Shown: piece after piece, positions 21,485-32,370 of the stretch
How the letters are laid out: each line of letters begins with the position of its first letter
How positions within the stretch are numbered: the stretch's first letter is position 1
Assembly: GCA_964019695.1 (NCBI GenBank)
Contig: OZ026518.1
Coordinates: 74,455,912 to 74,519,911 of the forward strand
Reading direction: 5' to 3'
DNA length: 64,000 nt
Source of the DNA: Loripinus fragilis
Lineage: Eukaryota > Mollusca > Bivalvia > Lucinida > Lucinidae
The notes under the pieces: generated by a model
Databases searched by the model: none
Told to the model about the DNA's origin: nothing
The model's input: the letters and a program-made list of their open reading frames with translations, nothing else
Translations under genes and position numbers: made by a program

Positions 21485-22198
21485 CTTCACTCTTTGCATA
21501 CTAGTTAATTTTTCATGCTTTTGTTGTGGTCTACCTTGGACCCAGTATAAACGGACTGGTCACTGATATGTTGTCTTGGCTTCATTTTAGCGCTATTTCA
21601 AAGCACTACATACATCCAAAAAACTTGATTCTGAACAATACCGAGATTATAAGAAGTTATTCCCTGAATGGGAAGTTGAAATATTACAAGTAACAGAAAA
21701 TAAAATTGAAGTTTTATCTACAATCTTTTTAGGTTGATTTCTGGCGATTTTCCGCTAAAAGTGCCAAAAATAGCTTAAAAGGGTACCTTGCTTTCTTGCT
21801 GATGTTCATAAAGTCGGATAAACTAATTTAATAGTAACAATACAATATATTGAGCCATTGCTTTTTGAAGTAAAATCACAGATATTCAGAGAAATAATGG
21901 AGATACGATTATTTAAACTTAAACATTCGTCAGTTTTGAAAGCTCAGCCTCCACTACGTTTTTCCGATATATACATTTACCTGTATGTCAGTTACCAGTC
22001 GTCCGAGTCCAAAATTAACTTTTTCAAAAATTTGTTTCAGGAACACTGCCAGAGTGTCAAAGGGTGTGGATCTTGATCTGGTAACCCACACTGGATCCTG
22101 ATCAGTTCTGACATTCTGTCGGTCCTGATCTGGGTACAAACTGTTTGCAAAGGTTACCAGTAGAAATTAGTCGCCGCTAGCCATGAAAGGAAGGTGTT
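21485..22198 (+). mobile_element. MITE-A copy 6, split by MITE-F
   Basis: The left part (21485-21534) carries 'actctttgcatactagttaa' and 'catgcttttgttgtggtcta'. The right part (22008-22198) resumes at 'tccaaaattaactttttc', keeps 'cggtcctgatctgggtacaaactg' in two pieces, and ends 'gccatgaaaggaaggtgtta'. A MITE-F fills the gap, so A is the older insertion. Confidence 0.82.
21535..22007. mobile_element. MITE-F copy 1, nested in MITE-A
   Basis: Left end 'cttggacccagtataaacgg' with 'actggtcactga'; right end 'tcagttaccagtcgtccgag', which lacks the 'tatactgg' part seen in the other two copies. The interior matches 44702 and 50093 ('aagttgaaatattacaagta', 'taccttgctttcttgctgat'). No 7-bp duplication is visible here, consistent with loss at the right end. 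Confidence 0.8.
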
Positions 22199-22402
22199 AA
22201 CTCTGCCTGCTGGTGACTTATTGTGACATTTATCGTCTGCTGATAACCTTTATAAACAGCTTGGATCCAGATCAGGCCTGACAATTGTAGGCCCTGATCT
22301 GTATCCAAACTGTTTTGACACTCTGATAGTATGTATTCCTGAAAAAAAAATTGAAAGATTAAAAAAAAAATTGGCAGGTGAGATTACCCAGCATGCAACA
22401 TT
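22198..22402 (-). mobile_element. MITE-A copy 7
   Basis: Starts 'ttaactctgcctgctggtga', core 'gatcaggcctgacaattgtaggccctgatc' (22270-22299), ends 'attacccagcatgcaac'. It abuts copy 6 tail to tail. Confidence 0.82.
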
Positions 22403-22432
22403 ATTGGCAGGAAAAATGACTTCTGATTTCTC

Positions 22433-22624
22433 TAACTCTTTGCCTGCCAGGGTGGCGTTTGTCGTCTGCTGATAACCTTTGCAAGCAGTTTGGACCCAGA
22501 TCAGAATTCAATCTGTTTGACACTCTGATAGTGTTTCCGAAAATAATATTTTGGAAAAGTTAATTTTGAAAAAGTCAGCAGACAAAAAAAAACATGATAA
22601 ATTACTCAGCATTCAAAGAGCTAA
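22433..22624 (-). mobile_element. MITE-A copy 8
   Basis: 'ctaactctttgcctgccagg', 'gtcgtctgctgataaccttt', then a core from which one palindrome arm is deleted ('agatcagaattcaatctg'). Ends 'cagcattcaaagagcta'. Confidence 0.82.
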
Positions 22625-22696
22625 ATGAACTAACTGTATCATGCTAGTGATTTTTTGATGCAAGTGATAATGAAGAATTCATAGGTTTAGATAAGC

Positions 22697-22880
22697 AAAA
22701 ATGTTCAACCTAAAATTTTAAATATTTTCTTACCCATACTTTTTAGCATATGTTTTGGGTGCTCAAAAGAACCGTCTCATTGAGACGGTTCTTTTTAGTA
22801 CCCACAACATATGTTTTGGTTGAGAAATAAGAAAATTATTTTTCTGTTACGCACTCTTTTAATACTAAAGTCCTAATGAG
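22697..22880. mobile_element. MITE-C copy 3
   Basis: Intact central palindrome 'aagaaccgtctcat/tgagacggttctt', flanked by 'tatgttttgggtgctc' and 'tacccacaacatatgttttg'. Ends 'gttacgcactctttta'. Confidence 0.88.
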
Positions 22881-23204
22881 GATGCTTCATGATGCCTAAT
22901 GGCTTATTAGCTTGTTTTAAAGGGAGGGGAATGGTGAATTTGGGTAAAAGTGGGAGGGGAAGCAGGTGTATTTGGCAGTTTAACAAGATATAGGTTGTCA
23001 AATCAGGTAGATTTACACCAGTTTGGATCTAATTAAATGTCAATTAAGCTAAAGAAGGGGTTAAAGAGTAAGATTTCCTTGCTTATGTTGGTTCATTTCT
23101 TTGCTTTGATTATTTTTATGTCCCAGTCAACAATTTTTCGGTTACGTCGGGACAGGTCTTACTGGGTATAAGCATGGATTTTATGTTGGTTCATATTGTA
23201 TGTG

Positions 23205-23380
23205 TGTTTGTGGGGTTGGGGGGAGTGTTATTTAATTACTAAACATTTTAACCCTTGTCATGTGCCACTGTGCATACCTGCATGGGTGAAAGTTTTTGTG
23301 GGGTTGGGGGGAGTATTATTTATTTACTAAACATGTTAACCCTTGTCATGTGACACTGTGCATACCTGCATGGGTGAAAG
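23205..23380. repeat. Two-copy tandem repeat, about 87 bp
   Basis: 'ttgtggggttggggggagt' with 'ttaacccttgtcatgtg.ca', 'ctgtgcatacctgcatgggt' and 'gaaagttt' occurs twice. Copy 2 runs into the left end of MITE-D at 23371, and copy 1 ends with the same 'gggtgaaagtttt', so the duplication took in the first bases of the MITE. Confidence 0.8.
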
Positions 23381-23609
23381 TTTTCAGGATTAATCTTGAA
23401 TTCAGGATTTTGAGGCTGACTTTCCATAGAAAGTCAGCCTCAAAATGCTGAATTAAGGAGATTATAATAGCTTATTTGATTAGTTTTCAGATTATCTAAA
23501 CACAATTAATCATTTGAACTTGAAATTATCCAGTTTTGTAGCCATCCTGCAAGTTTTAAAATTTAAATTTCAAAAGTTCAGGATTTTGGAAATTTTGAAC
23601 TTTCACCCA
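23371..23609. mobile_element. MITE-D copy 2
   Basis: Ends 'gggtgaaagttttcaggatt' and 'ttttgaactttcaccc'. Internal hairpin 'gaggctgactttccat/agaaagtcagcctc' is intact. About 239 bp, nearly the same length as the copy at 52276. Confidence 0.9.
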
Positions 23610-24119
23610 TGTACCTGGCATGTCCCACTATATACTTGTTGCTTTTCTGGAGCACTGCCATCTCTCTGCAGGATCAACACTGTTTGTCATTCTATTTGAC
23701 ACCCGAACTGTGACAATGAAAATGTCTGAATTGATAGCCGGAAGAGTCTACTTTATTTTATGGGTAAAATAAGGGAAAGACATTGTGTCTTGCTGGAGTA
23801 ATGCTAATGAATAGCTGGAAGGGTCTATTTTAGGAGCTGAAGAGTTTCATGGGTAAAACAGTGGAGAGACAGTGCATGTCTTGTTGGATCTGCTCTTGAA
23901 AATATCTGGAAGAGTCTATTTAAGGAGCTCAAGGGTTGTCATGTAAAATAGAGGAGACATCATGTCTTGCAGGACTAGGCTTCCTATTATATTTTTGTCT
24001 CGAATATGATATTTTATGAAATTATTTTTTAGCAGTTGATGAGACTGGGAGTCTGTCGACTGGTTACCTTTTGTAAAATTTTCATTTGACGCCCAAACTT
24101 TGATTCCTTTCACACTTTT

Positions 24120-24330
24120 ATGGGTTTATTTTAGACCTAGACACAGCACAAGATCAGTCACTTTTTCGGACCCGGAGAAGATGATTTTTTTCTTATTTCC
24201 TTTTAAAATAATTTGTTGTGGTGCTCGTTGAAAGCATCTCATAGAGACGCTTTCAATGAGCTCCAACAACATTAAGTTTTTTGTAGTATTATTTGAAAAT
24301 TAGGGGTCTAGTCATCTCCCTTATCTAGGG
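24120..24330. mobile_element. Palindrome-cored MITE-G
   Basis: Core 'gtggtgctcgttgaaagcat' / 'gacgctttcaatgagctcca' forms a hairpin with loop 'ctcatagag'. Flanks 'cttatttccttttaaaataa' and 'gtattatttgaaaattagg' are loosely inverted. Same architecture as MITE-C but a different sequence. Confidence 0.65.
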
Positions 24331-24584
24331 CTTTATGCAGATGAGACAGGGTGTCTGGCAACTCTTTGTCTTTTACCAGTAAATTATTTTTGGTGCTGTT
24401 TATTGGTTCCAGAAATGTTGTTGCTTTCTGTGAATTTTAATCAGAACTGTGAAGTAGCGGAATAAAAATATTAGAGTTTTAACACATTCAGACATTTGCT
24501 AGACAATCGGTAATCAACGATTTTGTTGCATTTTGATAGAATCGAAATTATGAAGCTAATGGCAAGGTTGTTACTAGTTGTAAA

Positions 24585-24775
24585 AGGGAGCGCTGTGGCT
24601 TAGTGGTAGAGTGCTTGACTCGAGACCGAGGGGCAGCGGGTTCAAGCCTCACCAGCGTCACCGTGTTGTGTCCTGGAGCAAGAGACACAATAGTCCTAGC
24701 AACCCAGGAAGACCTGTCCCTGTTTAACTGAAAGATTGTTGATGGGACATAAAGGATCAAATCAAACAAATCAAA
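24585..24775 (+). mobile_element. SINE-2, complete or nearly complete
   Basis: Opens 'gggagcgctgtggcttagtg' with A box TGGCTTAGTGG and B box GGTTCAAGCCT, then 'cctcaccagcgtcaccgtg', 'aacccaggaagacctgtccc', and tail 'gttgatgggacataaaggat' with (CAAAT)n. Matches 41903-42100. I could not fix a target-site duplication. Confidence 0.87.
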
Positions 24776-24784
24776 AATCCACAA

Positions 24785-25020
24785 GCTTTACATCCCTTAT
24801 TTGATAGTTACATGTAGCTAGTTACCTAGTTAGTTTGTAAACTTGCTAGTTACATAGTAAGTTAATTACCTAGTTAGTAAGCTAGCCAATTACCTAGTAA
24901 ATTAGTTACTTAGTTAGTTAGTTAGCTATTCCAGCCAGGTTTTCAGTCAGTAGCTAGTTTAGTAACCTAGTAAGTTAACTAGTAAGTTAAAAAGTTAAAG
25001 TTACTTAACTAGCTTCTAAG
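24785..25020. repeat. 'ctagttac/tagttagt' low-complexity tract
   Basis: Short alternating CTAGTTACCTAGTTAGTT words with gradual drift and no fixed period. Probably a decayed short-unit satellite. The next 550 bp (25021-25570) hold nothing I recognise. Confidence 0.75.
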
Positions 25021-25572
25021 CCAGCTGGCTTCAGACTTGGGTGAAAATATGTGTTTTTCCTTGACAGTATTTGTTAAGGTATTTTTCACGGAAGACTTTA
25101 TGACCACACACGGCGCCTCAAAATAATTTCATAAGAAAAAATATGCAGCCTTGACCCATGGTTAAGATGACCATTTTCATGTAATAATATTTTTGAGGCT
25201 TTTATGACAGTTTACTAAGTCAAACTGGAGGACTATAAATCTCTTTGACAATCTCACCTCGTAAACCTCACGATTTTCATACACAAAAACTTAAAATGGT
25301 CATTAGACGTCCAGTGATATGGAAATTTCGCTGTTGTTTGTAGGGATATAAGACAAATGGACTGACCAACAACCCAATAAAATGATTTGTGTGTTTTATG
25401 TTTTCTTAAAATGACCAAAATGTCAATTTTGATTGTGACAGATGGAGGGACAGGCAAACGAAATTATGTTACCTGTAAAGTTGACGTGGAAATTGTTTTT
25501 ATTAATTGTTCATTAATATTCAAATAGAGTTCACTTGGAGGTTTTCAGATGTTATTGTTGATTGGGCCTTTA

Positions 25573-25793
25573 ATTAACTCTTTGCATGCTTGGAAATAAT
25601 GCATGCTTTTTTGTCATCTGTCAATTTTTGTCAAAATTAACATTTTGATGAAAAAAATTCCAGGAATACCATCAGAGTACTGTGTTAAACAGTTTTGATT
25701 CAGATCAGGCCTGACAAAATGTCAGGCCTGGTCTGGGTCCAAACTGTTCGCAAAAGCTATCACAAAAGGTGTCATTAGCGGGTAAAAAGTTAA
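25573..25793 (+). mobile_element. MITE-A copy 9
   Basis: Starts 'ttaactctttgcatgcttgg', core 'gatcaggcctgaca/aaatgtcaggcctggtc', ends 'gggtaaaaagttaa'. Both ends are well preserved. Confidence 0.88.
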
Positions 25794-26029
25794 TTAACAC
25801 TGACAGTCACAGCTTGGTCCATATATGTACGTGGTCTTCAAACAATGCAGATCAAGATCAGTGAACTTGGTGTAGCTGAATGATCATGATCTGCAATGTT
25901 GGCTATTTGTTTATTGCTCAGGTTGAATTCATTAGATTTTTTTGGGAAATAAAGGGATTGCTGTTTGAACTTTTAGCCTTTTTAATATAAGTGTCAAAGA
26001 AACCACTCTTCCTGGATCCATCATTAAAA

Positions 26030-26458
26030 TGGACGGCAACATAGAAAGCAAGTGCATCTGAAATGCAAGCCCTTATTATTCCACGCAATCTGCTGCAAAC
26101 TGGATCAAAATCCGAAATAAAATAAGAAAGTTATAGCAATTCTGACTTCCATTAAGCCAATGGAGGCTGCCATTTTGAATATTTAATTAACTTCCTGTAA
26201 AATTTGAAAACCCTATAAAATTCCCAATTTTATTGCAAACTGTACAGATTTTTTTTTCAAAATCAACTATTTTCAACAGAAGAATCAATAAATTTAATGC
26301 AAACAAAGTTAAAATGAACAGCAGGAAACTAGATATTCTGTTTATGCATATTTAATTAGGGCTGTGTGATGTCACAGAGTAATCAGGTTTGTGGCAGATT
26401 GAATCAATTAATAAGGGCTTGAATTTTAGATTCACTTGCTTTCAATGTTGCAGCCCCT
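26030..26458. mobile_element. MITE-V with long terminal inverted repeats
   Basis: 'ggcaacatagaaagcaagtg' and 'aaatgcaagcccttatt' at the left are mirrored at the right by 'aataagggcttgaattttag' and 'cacttgctttcaatgttgca'. Arms are about 45 bp. The interior ('ttgaatatttaattaacttc', 'cagcaggaaactagatattc') is non-coding. Confidence 0.82.
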
Positions 26459-26655
26459 TTTAACTCTTGCCTTCTGGGATTTTTTCATGTTTTTTTGTCA
26501 TCTGATGAGTTTTTCAAAAACAACTTTTTTGAAAAATTCTTTCAGAACCATCAAAGTGTCAAACAGTTTGGACACAGATCAGGCCCGACATTTTGTCGGG
26601 CCTGATCTGGGTCCAAACTGTTTGCAAAGGTTATCTGCAGATGACACTAGAATGC
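26459..26655 (+). mobile_element. MITE-A copy 10
   Basis: Perfect core 'gatcaggcccgacattttgt/cgggcctgatc' with loop at 'attt' (26577-26607). It abuts MITE-V. The right terminus is degraded after 'gcagatgacactag'. Confidence 0.85.
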
Positions 26656-26674
26656 TACTTTTCAAGGTCCATGT

Positions 26675-26740
26675 ACCCGTCTCTATATAACTGAAAGATT
26701 GTTGATGGGACGTAAAGAATCAAATCAAACAAATCAAGGT
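26675..26740 (+). mobile_element. SINE-2 tail fragment
   Basis: 'tgtacccgtctctatataac', 'tgaaagattgttgatgggac' and 'gtaaagaatcaaatcaaaca' match the last 65 bp of SINE-2; strongly 5'-truncated. Confidence 0.8.
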
Positions 26741-26907
26741 CCATGTTTGTGCAGATTATATCTAATTTTTTTCCTTAATTCTTTGACTTAAAATTATTCC
26801 AATTTGATATTTTATGTACACTAATACTGTAATGTACAGTAATTGGGATTTAGTATCCATAGAAACATATATAAACAGTGTAAATTACTGGATTAATTAG
26901 CAGCTTT

Positions 26908-27115
26908 CTTTACTCTTTGCCTACTTATTAATAGTGTCATCTGCTGATAACTTTTGCAGACTTTTTGGACCCAGATCAGGCCCAACATAACGTCTGGCGA
27001 CTCTCTGATTCCTGAAATAATTTTTTGAAAAAGTTGATTTTGAAAAAAATCAGCAGAAGACAAAAAAGCATGCAAAATTACCCAGAATTTAAGCCAATTG
27101 TGCAAAGAGTAAAGC
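26908..27115 (-). mobile_element. MITE-A copy 11
   Basis: 'tttactctttgcctacttat', 'gtcatctgctgataacttt', core with one arm lost, 'gttgattttgaaaaaaatca', ends 'gtgcaaagagtaaa'. Confidence 0.82.
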
Positions 27116-27129
27116 GTGAAATAGCAGTT

Positions 27130-27290
27130 TAACCCTTATCCCGCCACTATTTTTGGTCCTGAAAATGTTGTCTGCTTTTATGTCTGCTGCATATATTCAA
27201 GTGCACTTAAGATAAGATTTTTTCATGGAACCCTGATCAGACTTTTATGTAGAGCTTAAAAGGTTAAGCAAAACTTAGTGCATTCTGATC
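27130..27290. mobile_element. Family H fragment ('aacccttatcccgccac')
   Basis: Family H shares 'acccttatcc.gcca.tattt', 'tgtctgctgcatatattcaa', 'gtgcactt.aga', 'ttttatcatgg.a.c' and 'aaccctgatcagactgct'. Other members: about 10310-10400, 27590-27810, 30130-30330 and 51790-51900. Ends are not well defined. Confidence 0.6.
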
Positions 27291-27589
27291 TGATTTAAAG
27301 CTTCTTCGGAAAAGACACAATCTGGATTCACAGTTTTCAAAAGATTGTATACATGGAGACTCAGTATGACCTAGCCTGGCTTCAGGCCGATTGCTCTGAG
27401 AGACCGGATGATGATGAGCACTGAATTTTAGGACTCCTAACATTAACTGAAAGTTCTATAACTACAACAGAGTTCAATCTAGGATACTTTATCACTAAAA
27501 TATATCAGAAAATCAGATCAGTGAAAATTGATAGTCATCAGTCTAAGGGAGGAAACTATTACACTTACCCTAAGGGAAGTAACAATTAT

Positions 27590-27810
27590 GAACCCTTACC
27601 CTGCCATAATTTTTTTTTTGTTTGTCTGCTAATTAAGCCTGCTTCATATATTCAAATGCACTATTTAAACTGTCTGTAATTATTGAATCCAGATCAGACT
27701 GCACTTTCCTTGCTAGACCAGGCCGGACATTTTGTTGGGGCATAATCTGGATCTAAACTTTTTGTTAATTGGTGCATAAGCAGATGACAAAAAAGTTAGT
27801 TATGGATGAC
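27590..27810. mobile_element. Family H copy with MITE-A-like right half
   Basis: 'aacccttaccctgccataat', 'gcttcatatattcaaatgca', then 'agaccaggccggacattttg', 'aactttttgttaattgg' and 'gcagatgac'. It reads like family H joined to a MITE-A core. Confidence 0.55.
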
Positions 27811-27915
27811 CCAACAATGTACATATATTAATTACTTTGAGGGGTCAATTGTGGAGTTGGGGAGAGGGGGAGGTATTTTTTTTTGAAAGTAATATAATCC
27901 TTTCATTATAACTTA

Positions 27916-28968
27916 AGGCCCTGTCACACTATAACGTTTTAGCCAACGTACGCCGAAGTATGAAGTTTATATCTAGTACGCTGGCATACGCTGAAATCTA
28001 ATTTAATAAATCAGAGAAAACCACTCTCTGAACTTATACAGAGCGTATGCGAAACGAACATAGGACGTGTGTCTAACTTATGAGTAACTTATTCATAACT
28101 TATTCTTGGCGTAACATAACTTATACTTGTATTAGCGTATAACAGCGTATGCCCAGCGATATACTAGCGTTCTTAACTTATGAGGAACTTATGCACAACG
28201 ATCGTCCAACGTATGCAGAATTGTTCATGTAACGTACGTTAACGTATGCATAACTTACATGTAGCGTACATCTAACGTATGTCTAACGTATAAATCAGTA
28301 CCAAATTTTGAGACCCTTCTGCCATATGACAGCGTACACCAACGTACTGTTGCGTGTTCGTAACGTATTTAAAACTTATCTCTAACTTATTCAGCGTACA
28401 CCAACGTACTTGATGATTTCTCATACGTCCTCATACGTTGGTGCTAAACGTACCTTAATGTATGCATAACTAACATGTAGCGTACATCTAACGTATGCCT
28501 AACGTATAAGCAATACGTCGGCATAGGCTGAAGATTTTTTATGCAAGCACAAAATTTTGGGATCTATTTGCCGTTTGACAACGTATACCAACGTACAGTA
28601 GCGTGTTCGTAACCTGTTTAAAACGTATCTCTAACGCATTCAGCGTACACCAACGTACTTGCTGATTTTCTAATACGTCCACATAGGTTAGTGTTAACAT
28701 ACCTTAACGTATGCATAGCTTACCTGCTGCGTACACCTAACGTATGCCTAACGTATAGAAGCAGTACGCTCGCATATGCTGTAATTTTATATAGATGCAC
28801 AAAATGTTGGACCTCTTCGCCGTATCTCAATGTATACCAACGTACTATAGCGTGTTCGTAGCGTGTTTAAAACTTATTCGTAACGTACTCAGCGTATACC
28901 AACGTACTTGCTTAATTTCTCATACGTCGGCATACGTTGGTGCTATATGTCGTAGTGTGACAGGGCCT
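27916..28968. mobile_element. PIF/Harbinger-like non-autonomous element, 1053 bp, CGTA-rich
   Basis: Terminal inverted repeats 'aggccctgtcacactataac' and its right counterpart 'gtagtgtgacagggcct' flank 1053 bp. A 3-bp TTA direct repeat sits on both sides (27913-27915 and 28969-28971), as known for PIF/Harbinger. The interior is about three and a half tandem units of roughly 250 bp made of words such as aacgtatg, aacgtac and gcgtacacc ('gcgtgttcgtaac' near 28345, 28600 and 28852). No transposase ORF; the superfamily call rests on the TTA and the end shape. Confidence 0.8.
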
Positions 28969-28971
28969 TTA

Positions 28972-29495
28972 GGTCATATAAAAAAAATACCTACAGTGTT
29001 AAGGGTAGCCTGGCCCTACCTATATTTACTGGTGAAACCTTGAATTTTTTTCAGGTTTTCTGGAAAAAATATAAATTTATGCATTTTGAAATTGTATTTT
29101 TTTTTTTTTTTTAAATATATATGCGTTCCTATACCCTACCTAAAATTTTCAGACCTGTTACCTGAAAACACTTCTTTTTTATTGGGCCTTATCATTTAAA
29201 ACCAAGAGTACAACAAATCTTAGATATTGTTAATTCCGGGTGGATGGGCAGACTGACTGACAGGACTGACTCTGACATATTGACATACTTTACTTTGTAA
29301 AGGATCAGTTCCTGCTCCGACCCAGTAATTTTGTCCGAAGAGTGAAGTCCCTTTTTAACTTGACGGGGTCTTTTTCAAACAATTCCATATAAAAGATAGT
29401 TTAGTACATGAAGTTGAAATAAATTTTTGATGGATGTTGTTCAGATCAAAAGTTGAACTGCTCATCTAAAAGAGAAATGTGCTTGTTTAATGGCG
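28972..29495. other. No feature recognised
   Basis: Intronic sequence with a poly-T run at 29098-29113 and nothing that I can assign. Confidence 0.5.
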
Positions 29496-29498
29496 CTA

Positions 29499-29693
29499 AC
29501 CACTTGCCTACTAGTGTTGTCTGCGGATAGCCTTTGCAAACAGTTTGAACACAAGATCAGGCTCAACAAAATTTCGGGCCTGATCTGGATCCAAACTGTA
29601 TGACACTCCAATGGCTTTCCTGAAATAAATTTTCGAAAATATTGATTTTGAAAAAATCAGCAGACGACAATTACCCAGCATGCAAAGAGTTAA
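29499..29693 (-). mobile_element. MITE-A copy 12
   Basis: 'ccacttgcctactagtgttg', 'cctttgcaaacagtttgaac', core 'agatcaggctcaac/aaaatttcgggcctgatct', end 'ccagcatgcaaagagttaa'. Confidence 0.87.
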
Positions 29694-29734
29694 TAGTGCG
29701 CCAAAGAACATCGGTCAAAATAAAACAAAATTTT

Positions 29735-29890
29735 GTACGTAAATTTGTGAATATTTGCTGATGTATCTGTTTAAACATATGTTTTGGGTGCTCAAAATAA
29801 CCGTCTCTATGAGACGGTTATTTTGAGTACCCACAACATATGTTTTGGTTGAGAAATAAGAAAAATAATTTCAATTAGGCACTCTTATCT
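29735..29890. mobile_element. MITE-C copy 4
   Basis: Perfect core 'aaaataaccgtctctatgag/acggttatttt' in which the usual GAACC reads TAACC on both arms: a compensatory pair of changes. Flanked by 'catatgttttgggtgctc' and 'gagtacccacaacatatg'. Confidence 0.88.
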
Positions 29891-30124
29891 AATAAGGGCC
29901 TGTAAGAATTTAGAAAAGCATGCTATCTGAAACATTTCTTATTTCTTAGGAATTAAGCCATTCTGTAAATTTGCTTTGAAATTAAAATAAAAAAAAACTG
30001 GATCTTATAACAGCTTGCTAATTAAAAGGCTGATTAATCTTGGAACTGAGAGAATGAGAATGAAAATTATTTTTTGGTTACGGTATTTCTTATGAATGAC
30101 TTTACTTAACTCCAGACTCTTTGA

Positions 30125-30330
30125 GTTTTATAACCCTTAAAATTGTCAACCTTTAAAATTGTCCTGCCAATATTTTTTGCTCCTAAAAATTTTGTCATTA
30201 AATTTATGCGTCCACTGCAAATGCACTTCAGACTCCATTTTATCATGGAAGCAAACATTATGAACCCTGATCAGACTGCTAGCTCCCTTCTGGGTCTATA
30301 TTGTTTGCAATATAGGCTTCATAATAATAT
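30125..30330. mobile_element. Family H copy, interrupted at its right by MITE-I
   Basis: 'taacccttaaaattgtcaac', 'ctgccaatattttttgctcc', 'gcaaatgcacttcagactcc', 'attttatcatggaagcaaac', 'aaccctgatcagactgctag'. The best-preserved family H copy in the window. Confidence 0.7.
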
Positions 30331-30636
30331 ATATGCACCAGTCATTTGTATCCACGGCCCTCCCACCTACGGGGATAGCAGTGGAATAGCCAGGCTAAGG
30401 TGCAGGGCAATTACCTTTTGATTGTCCTTGCAGTGCCGGGGAAGTGCTGGGGTTATAATATTGGGTCACTTACCCCGGTGAGATTTTCTGTTGTGTAGGA
30501 TGGGGCTAAGAGCAGGTTTGTTACCATCAGCGTGTCCTCACAGGGCGGGGATTATACCAGGGCTCTGAAAAATGAAGTCATCCCGCCCATCCCCGTAGGT
30601 GGGGGAGCAGTGGATACAAATGACTGGTGCATTAAG
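30331..30636. mobile_element. MITE-I with long terminal inverted repeats
   Basis: Left 'atgcaccagtcatttgtatc' plus 'cctcccacctacggggat' is mirrored at right by 'ccccgtaggtgggggagcag' plus 'gatacaaatgactggtgcat'. Arms about 45 bp. The G/C-rich interior ('gccggggaagtgctggggtt', 'cacagggcggggattatacc') is unlike the AT-rich flanks. Confidence 0.85.
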
Positions 30637-30841
30637 CATGTGAGAGCTAGAGCAGGGGGGTTGTGCAGGGGGTTTCTGAAGGGTAAAGCATTGTAAAATA
30701 GAGGACAAATACAAATTTGGAGATCATCTGCAAAATGTTGACTTTGATTGGTGACACATCCGATTCTGAGTTCTAGTTGTTCTGTTGATACATGTACTAT
30801 ATGAACTTTTAGTTTTCAGGTAATCTGATGGTGCAATTTCA

Positions 30842-30930
30842 TTCATCATGTGGATAAAAATAGTGTGGATCCTGATCAGATGGCTTTATCAGAAGCCAGC
30901 TGATCTGGATCTACACTATTTTCCAAACAT
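30842..30930. mobile_element. Family S hairpin, copy 2
   Basis: 'atagtgtggatcctgatcag' is mirrored by 'agctgatctggatctacact' with loop 'atggctttatcagaagcc'. Confidence 0.75.
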
Positions 30931-31180
30931 GACAGGAATTTAAAAAATTATGCACCCAGTGAGCTCATAATATATAGGTTGTATACTATCTACAAAAGAA
31001 AATATTATCAAAGAAAATTTAGGAATGGGATGGGGTAGAGAAAAAATTAGGTTTGTTAGATCTTGCTTTTTTGAACTCTGAATTTGTAAAAAAATAATAT
31101 TCATCAAAGGGAAATAATGATTTTTGTAGCTTTGCCAAGCCTTAGAGACTCCCATCTATCAAGTGTTGTGGGTTTCTTTT

Positions 31181-31290
31181 TAACTCTTTGCATGTTGGGT
31201 AATTTTTATGCTTTTAATGTCTCCTATGCTGATTTTATTTCCTCAAAATAATTTTTTACGAAATATTCTTTCAGCTTCCGATATCCGCAA
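31181..31290 (+). mobile_element. MITE-A copy 13, left half only
   Basis: 'taactctttgcatgttgggt', 'aatttttatgcttttaatgt', then 'ttacgaaatattctttcag' and loss of the family sequence. Confidence 0.65.
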
Positions 31291-31384
31291 TATGTAAAAT
31301 AGGCTGTTACCCCTGATATTGTAACGGTGAAGAATTTGGCAAGACTGTATGGATGCACAGACTCATCTGAGCCTAATAGTACCC

Positions 31385-31560
31385 CTGTGACAAGATCATA
31401 GTCAAACCATCATTGACCATGTTTAAACCATGGTTGACCATGGTCATATGACCATGGTTTGACCATGGTGAAAACATGGTTGACCATTGCCTGTATATGG
31501 CACAATGGTCAGTCCATGGTCGACCAACGTTTATGCTGACCATTGTCAAACAATTGGTCA
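31385..31560. repeat. Cluster of 'gaccatggtc' palindromes
   Basis: At least eight words of the type ACCATGGT, GACCATGGT or GGTTGACCAT within 170 bp. A similar cluster is at 33640-33770. Confidence 0.7.
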
Positions 31561-31978
31561 GTTTGGAGTAAAAAAAAAAGAGAAAAAGTCACCAGCTGGA
31601 ATTGATAGTTTTCACTGGTACCTATTGCACTACAGGGGACTTACAATCATTTTGGTAAACTAATATTTTTATTATGATCATTCACATTGACATCGAAGGT
31701 TGTATCTTGTAAATGCGTTTCCTCCTAAACCAATTTGAACATATAGTAACTTCAAACTTTGCAGGTGCATATGGAATATAAGTATCAATTTCTAAATAAT
31801 TGCATGGCTCATACATTAAAATATGTTTTCAGCCATTTTCTCCAGACTTGATTTATTAGTTTTGTTTGAAAAAAAATAGAATAATATTCCCCTCTAATAG
31901 TTTAATTTCCAGGAAAGCATGTTTGATTAAAATTTTGACAAGTACACATGTATTGATCAAATTCTGTTTTTAATAATT

Positions 31979-32192
31979 TTAACTCTTTGCATGCTGGGTA
32001 TTTTTTTCACGCTGACAAGTTTTTCAAAATCGACTTTTTCGGAAAATTCTTTCAGGATCAGTATCAGAGTGTCAAATGGTTTGGACCAAGGTCAGGACCG
32101 ACATTCTGTCGGTCCTGATCTGGGTCCAAACTGTTGGCAAAGGTATCAACAGCCGACAAAATTTGCCACCAGCAATTTAAGGAAAGAGTTAA
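31979..32192 (+). mobile_element. MITE-A copy 14
   Basis: Near-complete: 'ttaactctttgcatgctggg', 'gtcaggaccgacattctgtc/ggtcctgatc' core, 'ccaaactgttggcaaaggta', end 'aaggaaagagttaa'. Confidence 0.9.
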
Positions 32193-32274
32193 GCTCCATA
32201 TTATTAAATTTTCTGAGAATTTCAGCCTTGAAAGTTAGATTACTCATTTAGTAAGTGCCCCATATAGAGGATCT

Positions 32275-32370
32275 AGCTTGAATGAGTGCTTGTGTTTTAT
32301 TGAATTTATTAAACCAGTTGGGGAAAAGTGATAAAATGCGAGGCTTGCCGATGATTTGACGTCATATGTT
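32275..32370. mobile_element. MITE-J fragment
   Basis: 'tgagtgcttgtgttttattg', 'aatttattaaaccagttggg', 'aaaatgcgaggcttgccgat' match the left half of the copy in 52790-52950. Confidence 0.75.

Noticed and set aside
24785..25020. CTAGTTA-rich tract as a telomere-like repeat
   Set aside because: The words vary without a fixed 6-7-bp period and do not match TTAGGG.
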